A stretch of DNA of 64,000 nt from Virgisporangium aliadipatigenens (GTDB lineage: Bacteria; Actinomycetota; Actinomycetes; Mycobacteriales; Micromonosporaceae): contig NZ_BOPF01000029.1 of assembly GCF_016863615.1 (NCBI RefSeq), forward strand, positions 81,638 through 145,637, read 5' to 3'. The notes under the pieces are model-generated. The model searched no databases and was not told the DNA's origin. It saw only the letters and a program-made list of their open reading frames with translations. Position numbers and translations under genes: made by a program. This document shows, piece by piece, positions 18,183-25,170 of this stretch (the first letter of the stretch is position 1; every line of letters starts with the position of its first letter).

Positions 18183-19417
18183 GCCGGCACGTCCAGCGCC
18201 GTGACCACTCTGGCCCGCACGTGATCGACCAGGTACATGAGGTCGGCGCAGTACCGGGACGGGTTCAGGAAGCCCGTGCCGCGCCGGTACCGATGGGCGT
18301 AGAGCCCGCCGCCGCAGACCCGCATCACCCGGCACGAACGGCACTGCTCGCACAGTGCCGCCGGTCCCAACTGACGCGCCATCATCCCGGGGTGTTCCAG
18401 GGCGTCGTCGAAGGAGTCGCGGAGCACCGACAGCCCGGTCGACGGCGCCTCCGGGTAGGCGGACTTGAGCGAGTCGCTCTGCTCGATCGAACCGTCCGAC
18501 TCGACGACGGCGACGGCGCTCGGGCTCAGGCCGATCAGTTCGGTGGTGCTGACGCCGCCGAACAGCAGGTGGATCAGGTCCTCGAACAGCCGCACCCGCA
18601 CCACGTGCGGCCGGATCGCGAACCAGCGGTCGAACGCCTCGGCCAGCCAGCGCCCGTACGCCGTGGGATCCACGTCGGCGCGCGGCGAGGTCGACCAGTT
18701 CGCGTGCGGCAGCAGGAAATTGACCGACGGCGGGTCGAACGCCAGCAGCGCGTCCCACACCTCGTCGGGATCGGAACGCACATCCACGACGCACAGCAGG
18801 CCGCCGAAAATCGGCCGGAACGCCCTTGAACCGAGGACGCGAAGATTCTCCGACACCCGCGCGAACGAGCCGCGCCGTTGACGGTCCGCGCGCCGCCGAT
18901 CATGAATATCGGCACCGCCGTCGACGCTGACCCCGACCCGGACGCCGTGCCGCGACAATGCGGAAAGCATGTCCCCGGTGAGCCGCACGCCATTCGTCTG
19001 GACGCTGACGGCGACGTCGACTTCCGGGGAAACGGCTCGCCGGAAGACGGTGACCAGCTCCGCTATTTCCGCGACCGGCGCGAGCAACGGTTCGCCGCCG
19101 TGCAATGCGATCGAAATGCGCGGAAGAGCGTGCGCGTCGGCATGTTCGGCGACCCGCCGCGCGGCGGCGACAACGACCGACTCGGACATCCGAACCGGCT
19201 TTGTCCGCCAACTCTGATCCGCCATGCTGTACACGTAGCAATAGGTGCACGCCAGATCGCACGGCTGCCGGATCTTCAGTACGAACTCCCGGAACGGCAC
19301 CGGCCGCCAGCCGGAGGCTCGCAGGTCGGCGGCCCGCAACGACCCGTGCGGCCACTCCCGCGGATGCACGGGATCACTGCTCTGGGCGGGCGGATGCGAC
19401 GTTGGGGTCACCGACAT
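18179..19417 (-). CDS. fxsB: radical SAM/SPASM peptide maturase, FxsB-like
   Basis: The protein is 412 aa. The radical SAM CxxxCxxC motif is CDLACTYC, with Cys53, 57 and 60 binding the [4Fe-4S] cluster that cleaves S-adenosylmethionine. LHGGEPLL and SVQTNG follow in the barrel. The C-terminal SPASM region has CEQCRSC, then CGGGLYAHRY and a final Cys in SRYCADL, for auxiliary clusters. FxsB and its relatives install cross-links between an aromatic ring and a nearby beta-carbon in short precursors. ATG 19417 was preferred to a start 14 codons upstream. It overlaps the 3' end of the precursor gene by 44 bp, and its stop overlaps the start of the HEXXH gene. Confidence 0.9.
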   Translation of the reverse strand: MSVTPTSHPPAQSSDPVHPREWPHGSLRAADLRASGWRPVPFREFVLKIRQPCDLACTYCYVYSMADQSWRTKPVRMSESVVVAAARRVAEHADAHALPRISIALHGGEPLLAPVAEIAELVTVFRRAVSPEVDVAVSVQTNGVRLTGDMLSALSRHGVRVGVSVDGGADIHDRRRADRQRRGSFARVSENLRVLGSRAFRPIFGGLLCVVDVRSDPDEVWDALLAFDPPSVNFLLPHANWSTSPRADVDPTAYGRWLAEAFDRWFAIRPHVVRVRLFEDLIHLLFGGVSTTELIGLSPSAVAVVESDGSIEQSDSLKSAYPEAPSTGLSVLRDSFDDALEHPGMMARQLGPAALCEQCRSCRVMRVCGGGLYAHRYRRGTGFLNPSRYCADLMYLVDHVRARVVTALDVPA

Positions 19418-19592
19418 AGCTCTGCCAACCCGCGACCACGTCGTGGGTGCGGCGCACATCCGCGATCAGGCGCCGGAGCGCACTGCCGAGAACCGAGTCT
19501 TCGACGTCGACCAGTGCGTCCAATGACAGGCCGGTCACATCGATGAGCACGTCGTGGGACCCAAGGGTGCCACCGTCCTGGGCCTCCGGCAT
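19374..19592 (-). CDS. fxsA: FxsA-like RiPP precursor with WQS in place of FxS and an extended C-terminus
   Basis: The 72-aa peptide starts at MPEAQDGG, with GGGAG 7 nt upstream. Residues 15-55 (DVLIDVTGLSLDALVDVEDS, then VLGSALRRLIAD and VVAG) follow the leader pattern of FxSxx-COOH precursors, in which a conserved helix precedes VIAGFxSxx at the very end. Here the motif is W56-Q57-S58-Y59-V60 and the chain runs 12 residues further (GDPNVASARPEQ). An aromatic residue, any residue, then an acceptor is the substrate logic of three-residue cyclophane formation, so a Trp-Ser cross-link is a reasonable inference. The last codons overlap the radical SAM start. Confidence 0.72.
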   Translation of the reverse strand: MPEAQDGGTLGSHDVLIDVTGLSLDALVDVEDSVLGSALRRLIADVRRTHDVVAGWQSYVGDPNVASARPEQ

Positions 19593-19854
19593 CCACCAAC
19601 TCCCACTCGGACATCGCAGGGCTCGGGCAAGCGCACAGCGGCGGACGACCGCCGACCCGTCTTCGGTACCATACGTCGATGCCCGTCGTTTTCCCAAGCC
19701 CGGGATAACAATCTTGGAGTCGAACGTCCGTGGTGGGCACCGACACCACGCGATCGCTAATGATCCTGAATTCTAGAGCGCGTCCGAGTTGTCGAACCGG
19801 TCCGAAGACACATAACTTTCGCGCTGATCACGCATTACGCAATACCCGTCCGGC
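19593..19854. other. intergenic, 262 bp, upstream of the precursor operon
   Basis: The gap lies between the beta-propeller gene ending at 19855 and the precursor start at 19592, both on the minus strand. It is less GC-rich than its surroundings (for example 19750-19800 and 19800-19850), as expected for the promoter of the precursor-radical SAM-HEXXH operon. No credible gene was seen, and no confident -35/-10 pair could be set. Confidence 0.4.
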
Positions 19855-20841
19855 TCACGCCGCGTGCGGCCGGATGTCGACGCCGCCGTCGTTGTCCCCG
19901 GCGGCCACGAACGTCACGCCGTCCACATCGGTCACCGCCACGCAGGAGACCGAACCGAGCAGCCCTTCGACGTCCGGCGCGGCCCGGGTGTCGCGTTCGA
20001 GGTCCCACGCCTCGACGCCCTCCTCCGCGGCGATGAACGCGATCGGCCGGCCGTGCACCACCGCGACCTCGATCTCGTTGATCCAGCCCGCCTCGCGTTC
20101 CCGGGTCGCGACGCGCTCGCCCGTGGCCAGGTCCCGCAGGTGCAGGTGACCGGCCTCGTAGAGATCGGTCCACTCGTCGCCGCTGAACGCGTCGGTGCTG
20201 TGCACGGCCATGAACCTGCCGGCGACCTCGGCGAACGCGCCGACGCCCCGGTCCTCGGGAGTCAGGTGCGGGGGCAGCAGCGGGGTGGCGGCGGCGACGT
20301 CCCAGATCGTCACCAGCCGCATGTCGGCGTCCGCGTCGGGGAACAGTTCACGGTCCGGCTCGTCGGCGGTCAGCGCGACCGGCCTCCCGTCGAACAGGGC
20401 GAACGCGTGCAGCACGGCCCGCCGCGGCAGCGGCATGTCCTCGACGACCGCTCCGCTCGGGGCGTCCCAGACCCGCAGGTGCCCGTCGGTGACCGCCGCG
20501 ACGAGCGAACCCGTCGCCGCGAGTCGCCCGCCGCCCGCGACCGACAGCGGCTCGCCGACTGGCCGGCCGGTGTCCGGGTCGAAGCGTCGGATCGCGTCGT
20601 CGTCGGCGCTGATCAGGACCCCGCCGGCGAAGGCCAGGCCGGTGATCCAGCCGTCGTGCGCGGCGATCGGTTCGCCGACGGGCCGGCCGGTCGCCGGGTC
20701 CCAGAACAGGATCGTGCCGCCCTGGTCGCCGGACGCGAAGCCGGGCCGTCCCGCCCGCACCACCGCGGTGACGCAACTGACGGGCTCGGCATGGCCGACA
20801 CCCCGGGGCGGCGCGTCGGCCACCTCGATCCTCTGGTCCAT
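19855..20841 (-). CDS. WD40-like beta-propeller repeat protein
   Basis: The 328-aa protein starts at MDQRIEVADA. It has at least five blades of the WD40/quinoprotein kind, each ending in patterns such as ILFWDPATGRPVGEPI, IRRFDPDTGRPVGEPL, LRVWDAPSGAVV, VTIWDVAAATPL and LHLRDLATGERV. No signal peptide or catalytic domain is visible, so it is probably a cytoplasmic interaction scaffold. It is divergent from the small membrane-protein gene at 20916 over 74 bp and on the same strand as the Fxs-like operon, but 262 bp separate them. A functional link is not established. Confidence 0.8.
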   Translation of the reverse strand: MDQRIEVADAPPRGVGHAEPVSCVTAVVRAGRPGFASGDQGGTILFWDPATGRPVGEPIAAHDGWITGLAFAGGVLISADDDAIRRFDPDTGRPVGEPLSVAGGGRLAATGSLVAAVTDGHLRVWDAPSGAVVEDMPLPRRAVLHAFALFDGRPVALTADEPDRELFPDADADMRLVTIWDVAAATPLLPPHLTPEDRGVGAFAEVAGRFMAVHSTDAFSGDEWTDLYEAGHLHLRDLATGERVATREREAGWINEIEVAVVHGRPIAFIAAEEGVEAWDLERDTRAAPDVEGLLGSVSCVAVTDVDGVTFVAAGDNDGGVDIRPHAA

Positions 20842-20915
20842 GGCACACACCGTGGAACGTTTGGGCCGCGAGGTCAACGGGCACAGCCTCCCCGCCAACC
20901 CCGACGGAGGTCGAC

Positions 20916-21062
20916 ATGTCCATCCAGGCATTCCTGTACATCGTGGCCATCATCCTGTTCATCCTCGCGGCGCTGCCGATCCCGACCCGCGGCCTGAACC
21001 TCGCCTGGCTCGGCGTCGCCGTGGGCCTGGCCGCCTACTCCTGGCCGGTCATCACCGCCTGA
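20916..21062 (+). CDS. small membrane protein, 48 aa
   Basis: A short gene with an excellent ribosome binding site (ACGGAGG, 5 nt before the ATG) encodes 48 residues with two hydrophobic helices, MSIQAFLYIVAIILFILAAL and LAWLGVAVGLAAYSWPVITA, separated by a PTRGLN turn. Many actinobacteria encode similar tiny two-helix proteins with this PxPxRGxN-type turn, but their function is unknown. Confidence 0.75.
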   Translation: MSIQAFLYIVAIILFILAALPIPTRGLNLAWLGVAVGLAAYSWPVITA

Positions 21063-21103
21063 CGCGCGGCCGGCGGGGCGCCGCGCGCGGCTAGAGTCCC
21101 TGG

Positions 21104-22474
21104 ATGCCGTTCTTTCCCCGCGCCGAGCACCTGGCGGCCCACCTGCGCGCCCGGCGGGTCGGGATGCCCGCCTGGCGGATCGGTGCGGCGACGGCGCGGC
21201 GGCTCGACGGCGACTGGCAGGGCGCGTGTGCCGCCGCCGGCATCGCGGTGGAGCCGTCCCTGTGGCGGCGGATCGAGCGCCTCGGCCTGGTCGACACGAT
21301 CGGTGCGCAACTGCCGCACCTGGCGCCCGACCTGTTGCGCTGGCACCTGCCCCGGGTGCCGGACGGACTCGACCCGCGGCAGGACGAGGAGGAACTGGTG
21401 CTCGCCGACCGGCGCGCCCCGTCCGGCATCGAACGGCACCGGCTGTGCCTGGTCTTCCGCTGGCAGGGGCGGGAGGAGCCGCGGCTGGTCCTGCGCACCC
21501 GCCTCGCCGCCCAGGACTGGCGGTACGAGCACCGGGTCGACCGGGCGTTCTGGGACGTGCGGGAGCCCGGTGCGCTGCGGGAGCGGTGCGGCGACAGCAC
21601 CCGCACGGCGTTCTACGAACGGGACGGCTCCCCGGCGCCGGTGCCCGACGCGCCACCCGCAGGCGGCGCTGCCGTTCGCACGCTGGAGTGGGCGACGACC
21701 CGCTGGGACGCCGGCGACATCGACGGCGCCCTCGCCGCCTACGGGCTGAGCGCCGAGGAGCCGCAGGAGTACCTGTGGCGCGGGATCCCGCTGGCGCTGG
21801 ACCGGGTGGCCGCCCGGGCCCACGAGTGGTGGCGCAGCACGCGGCAGTCGCACCTGACGTTGAGCCGCCGGTTCGGGTGGGCGCAGCTGGAGTTCGTGCG
21901 CCGGCCGCACGGGCCGGTGCTGGTGTCCTACAACGAGGACCGGTTCGGCGAGGGCACCGCGATGTATCAGGAGCAGTGGCAGCGGCTGCCCGACTGGGAC
22001 CTGTTGCGGCACGGGATGATCCGGCCCGAGGAACTGCACCCGCTGGTGCACCGGTCGCTGTTCCCGGACGCGGCGCAGGTGCCGCCGTTCACCTGGTCGC
22101 CGGATCTGACCGCGCCGGTGCTGGTGCCGTGCGGGGGCGGACAGCACGAGGTGCGCATGGTCGACGGCCGGCTGCGGTTCCCGCACGACGACGCCGAACT
22201 GGTCCGCGAGGAGGCGCTGTCGGCGATGGGCGCACCGGTGCGCGGCTGCGCGGCCGCCCGGCTCGCCTGGTACGGCGGCGGGAAGCTGCCGCCCGGGCTG
22301 GACGAGTGGCGGCGGCAGCTGTTCGGCACGGTGTTCGCCGACAACGTGCCGGGCCTGCGGGCGCTGCTGGAAGCCGGGTTCGACCCCGGGCTGCGCGGCA
22401 CCGACCGGCTCACGGTGCACCACCACCTCACCGGCGAACAGGTCGGGCAACTCCGCGACGCGGGCCTGCTCTGA
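21104..22474 (+). CDS. hypothetical protein, 456 aa
   Basis: I do not recognise the family. The soluble protein starts at MPFFPRAEHLAAHLRARRVG and is rich in Trp, Arg and acidic residues. The N-terminal 80 residues are helical. A middle part has beta-rich stretches such as HRLCLVFRWQGREEPRLVLR. The last 50 residues (FGTVFADNVPGLRALLEAGF, then DRLTVHHHLTGEQVGQLRDA) resemble a single ankyrin-like helix pair. It begins 41 bp after the small membrane-protein gene, on the same strand. Codon use is typical of the window. Confidence 0.7.
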   Translation: MPFFPRAEHLAAHLRARRVGMPAWRIGAATARRLDGDWQGACAAAGIAVEPSLWRRIERLGLVDTIGAQLPHLAPDLLRWHLPRVPDGLDPRQDEEELVLADRRAPSGIERHRLCLVFRWQGREEPRLVLRTRLAAQDWRYEHRVDRAFWDVREPGALRERCGDSTRTAFYERDGSPAPVPDAPPAGGAAVRTLEWATTRWDAGDIDGALAAYGLSAEEPQEYLWRGIPLALDRVAARAHEWWRSTRQSHLTLSRRFGWAQLEFVRRPHGPVLVSYNEDRFGEGTAMYQEQWQRLPDWDLLRHGMIRPEELHPLVHRSLFPDAAQVPPFTWSPDLTAPVLVPCGGGQHEVRMVDGRLRFPHDDAELVREEALSAMGAPVRGCAAARLAWYGGGKLPPGLDEWRRQLFGTVFADNVPGLRALLEAGFDPGLRGTDRLTVHHHLTGEQVGQLRDAGLL

Positions 22475-22631
22475 TCTCCGTTCCCAAGGAAATGTCTGTT
22501 GCCCCGGAAGGCGTGAGCGGCGCGTCAGTGGCGCGTCAGAGGGACGTAAGGACGGCCCGGCAGCATGGCTGTCCGGCGCCGGATCCGGCGTGGTACGTCT
22601 CGAACCAGCGTCCGTGACGCTGGCCAATCGT

Positions 22632-23138
22632 ATGGGGGCTCAAGTGATTGGTGTGCGACGACTCGCCCGCGCGGTCGCGGTGTTGGCCATGGGGGTGGCG
22701 GCGGTCGCGACCGCGGCCGCACCGGCCGGGGCCGCGCCGGGAGGAACGCCGGCGAACGGCTGCGTCCTGGTGGCGCAGCAGCCGGACGAACGGACGAAGA
22801 CCATTGCGCTCGTCGAGCGGTGCGGTGCCGCGGCGGCCACCGAGACGGCGGCCGCCGACGTGGTGGCGCTCGCGCAGTACTTCGAGCACGCCGGCTGGTC
22901 GGGCCAGAACGTGTACGTGTACGGCGCCTACGGCACCTGTGACCGGGAGGGCTACACGCTCAGCGTCGGCTCGCCCTGGTCGGGCATGATGAGCTCGTAC
23001 CGGGTCTTCGGCAACTGCTACTACTCCACCGTCACGAACTGGTGGGGCAACACGCGTTACGGCGCCATCGGCGACCAGTCCTACGTCGGCGACAGCTGGA
23101 ACGACGACGTCGTCCAGTTCCGCACCTGGTCGCGGTGA
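22632..23138 (+). CDS. secreted protein with four cysteines, unknown function
   Basis: The protein is 168 aa from ATG 22632. It has a twin-basic N-terminus and hydrophobic core (RRLARAVAVLAMGVAAVATA) with likely cleavage after APAGAA. A GTG 15 nt downstream has a better-placed G-rich sequence and is an alternative start. The mature protein has four Cys (NGCVLV, ERCGAA, GTCDRE, GNCYYS) and an aromatic, Gly/Asn-rich C-terminal half (YVYGAYGTC, NWWGNTRYG). It may be a small extracellular inhibitor or binding protein; nothing identifies a target. Confidence 0.75.
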   Translation: MGAQVIGVRRLARAVAVLAMGVAAVATAAAPAGAAPGGTPANGCVLVAQQPDERTKTIALVERCGAAAATETAAADVVALAQYFEHAGWSGQNVYVYGAYGTCDREGYTLSVGSPWSGMMSSYRVFGNCYYSTVTNWWGNTRYGAIGDQSYVGDSWNDDVVQFRTWSR

Positions 23139-23200
23139 CCGGAGTCCGGTCGCGGTGATCGGAGGAGGCGGCGTCCCTGGGCCGGGGCGCCGCCTCCGCG

Positions 23201-23797
23201 TCAGTGGCCGTCGGGCGTCCATCGCGGGTCGCGGCCGAGGTAGCGCAGCAGCGCGTCGGCCGCGTCGTCGCCGTCCCGCGCGGGAAGGGCGGCGGCGTAG
23301 GCGAAGCCGCGCAACGGTTCCGCGGTCGCCCGGGCTGCCGGCATGAGCTGTTCGGCCAGTGCGGCACTGAGCGGTGTCGGCTGGCCGGTGGCGACGGCGA
23401 CGTCCCAGGCGTGGACGGCGGCGTCGAGGGCGCACGCGGCGGCGGCGAGTTCCGGGGCCAGTTCCGGCGTGGGCGGCAGCGGTGTGCTCACCGAAGCCGC
23501 GGCCGGGTCGACGCCGGCCCAGGCACCGGTGGCCGCCTCGATCGCCTTGGCGACGGTGTTCTCCACGCCGCCGTCGAGCCGGCGCGGCGGGTCGAACGGG
23601 TTGTAGGAGGGTAACGGCGACGCGCCGCCCCCCACGACGGACGCCCAGGCGTGCTGGTCGCCCGCGGCGTGGAAGAGCACCTGCGCCACCGTCCACTCCG
23701 CGCACGGGGTCGGGTCGTCGAGCCGGTCCGCGGCGACGGCGCCGGTGGCGACGCGGCGCAGGGCGTCGAGGGCGGTGCTGAGCACGGGGAAGGTCAC
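23201..23797 (-). CDS. TIGR03086-type DinB/mycothiol-dependent-like metal-binding protein
   Basis: The 198-aa protein starts at GTG 23797. The pattern ALDALRRVATGAVAADRLDD, then TPCAEWTVAQVLFHAAGDQH is the N-terminal helix bundle of the DinB / maleylpyruvate-isomerase superfamily. This includes mycothiol-dependent transferases, and the His residues of the helices bind a metal. The C-terminal ALDAAVHAWDVAVATGQ supplies the matching His. The reaction is unknown; mycothiol- or thiol-linked detoxification is typical of the superfamily. It follows the epoxide hydrolase gene by 25 bp on the same strand, so the pair may form a detoxification operon. Confidence 0.8.
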   Translation of the reverse strand: MTFPVLSTALDALRRVATGAVAADRLDDPTPCAEWTVAQVLFHAAGDQHAWASVVGGGASPLPSYNPFDPPRRLDGGVENTVAKAIEAATGAWAGVDPAAASVSTPLPPTPELAPELAAAACALDAAVHAWDVAVATGQPTPLSAALAEQLMPAARATAEPLRGFAYAAALPARDGDDAADALLRYLGRDPRWTPDGH

Positions 23798-23822
23798 GAT
23801 GGATTCCTTTCGGGTCGGACGG

Positions 23823-24983
23823 TCAGGCGAGGGCCGCGAAGAACTGGCGGAGGTCCTCGACGAGCAGGTCGGGTGCGTCGTGCGTGGCCCAGTGCCCGCC
23901 GCGGTCGTAGGTGTTCCAGCTGACGATGTTGCGGTGGTCGCGCTCGGCGAACCGGCGCACGGCGTGCAGGTCCCAGGCGAACGAGGCGAGGCCGAGCGGC
24001 ACGGAGGTCGGCCCGGGGTCGGCGGTCCGCGCCGCGCGGTGATTCTCGTAGTAGAACCGGGCCGCCGAGGCGGCGGTGTTGGTGAACCAGTACAGCGCCA
24101 CGTTGGTGAGGATCTCCTCGGGGCCGAGCGCGGTGCCGAACAGCTGCCCGCTCCACGCCAGCTGCCCGGCCGGCGAGTCGGCGAGGGCATGCGCCAGGGT
24201 CTGCGGCTGCGCCTGCTGGGACCGGTCGTGCACGGCGTGTTCGACGAACGCCTGCCCGAAGCGCAACGCGCCGAACTCCTCCTCGGTGAGCCCGTCGAAC
24301 TCGCCGGCGTCGCCGCGCGGGAAGGAGAAGATCTGCGTGACGTGCACGCCGATGACGTGTTCCCGGTCCCGTTCGCCGAGCAGCGGGGAGACGATCGCGC
24401 CGGCGTCGTTGCCGTGCGCGCCGTACCGGTCGTAGCCGAGGCGGCGCATCAGTTCGGCCCACGCGTCGGCGGTGCGCCACGCGTTCCAGCCGTGCTCGCG
24501 GGTGGGCCCCGAGAAGGTGAACCCGGGCAGGGACGGGATTACGACGTGGAAGGCCGGGGCGCCCGGACGCCCGTGCGCGGCCGGATCGGTCAGCGGCCCG
24601 ACCAGACCCAGGTACTCGACGAAGCTGTTCGGCCAGCCGTGGGTCAGGACGAGCGGGATCGCGTCCGGTTGTGCGGAACGCACGTGCACGAAGTGGATCC
24701 GCTGCCCGTCGATGCGCGTGGTGAACTGGGGGTACCCGTTCAGGTCCGCCTCCCGGGCCCGCCAGTCGAACGAGGTGCGCCAGCGTTCGACCAGGTCGCG
24801 CACGTAGGCGAGCGGGACGCCGTACTCCCATCCGGGCGGGACGGGCGCGCCGGATCCGCCGGCGACGACCTCCTTCTCCGGGAGTTCGTCGGTCCACCGG
24901 ACGCGCTCCAGTCGGCCGGCGAGGTCGTCGAGATCCGCCTGCGGTATGTCGATGTGGAACGGGGTGAGCGCGGCATCGTCCAC
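23823..24983 (-). CDS. epoxide hydrolase (alpha/beta hydrolase, EHN domain)
   Basis: The protein is 386 aa. The N-terminus (FHIDIPQADLDDLAGRLERV) is the EHN domain of microsomal-type epoxide hydrolases. The oxyanion-hole motif is HGWPNS and the nucleophile elbow is GNDAGA with the catalytic Asp near residue 192, where GGDWGA is common. The catalytic His is in DRGGHWATHDAP near the C-terminus. The enzyme would hydrolyse epoxides to diols through an alkyl-enzyme ester; the substrate is unknown. It is divergent from the histidine kinase at 25171 and probably co-transcribed with the downstream TIGR03086 gene. Confidence 0.9.
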   Translation of the reverse strand: MDDAALTPFHIDIPQADLDDLAGRLERVRWTDELPEKEVVAGGSGAPVPPGWEYGVPLAYVRDLVERWRTSFDWRAREADLNGYPQFTTRIDGQRIHFVHVRSAQPDAIPLVLTHGWPNSFVEYLGLVGPLTDPAAHGRPGAPAFHVVIPSLPGFTFSGPTREHGWNAWRTADAWAELMRRLGYDRYGAHGNDAGAIVSPLLGERDREHVIGVHVTQIFSFPRGDAGEFDGLTEEEFGALRFGQAFVEHAVHDRSQQAQPQTLAHALADSPAGQLAWSGQLFGTALGPEEILTNVALYWFTNTAASAARFYYENHRAARTADPGPTSVPLGLASFAWDLHAVRRFAERDHRNIVSWNTYDRGGHWATHDAPDLLVEDLRQFFAALA

Positions 24984-25170
24984 TGTGGTCGCCTCCCGGT
25001 GCGGTGCGTGATCGGCCTGCGTAGACGTTCACAGACCCGCGCGCCGCGGGGTAGTGTCCGGCGCACCGGAGCGGCTGGGTTCCGCAGCGGCGCCGCGTGC
25101 CGTTTCACCGGTCGCCGGATGCGTGGCGCACCTCCGCCCGTGCGGAACGCACACCGGTCGGGGAGGGGGC

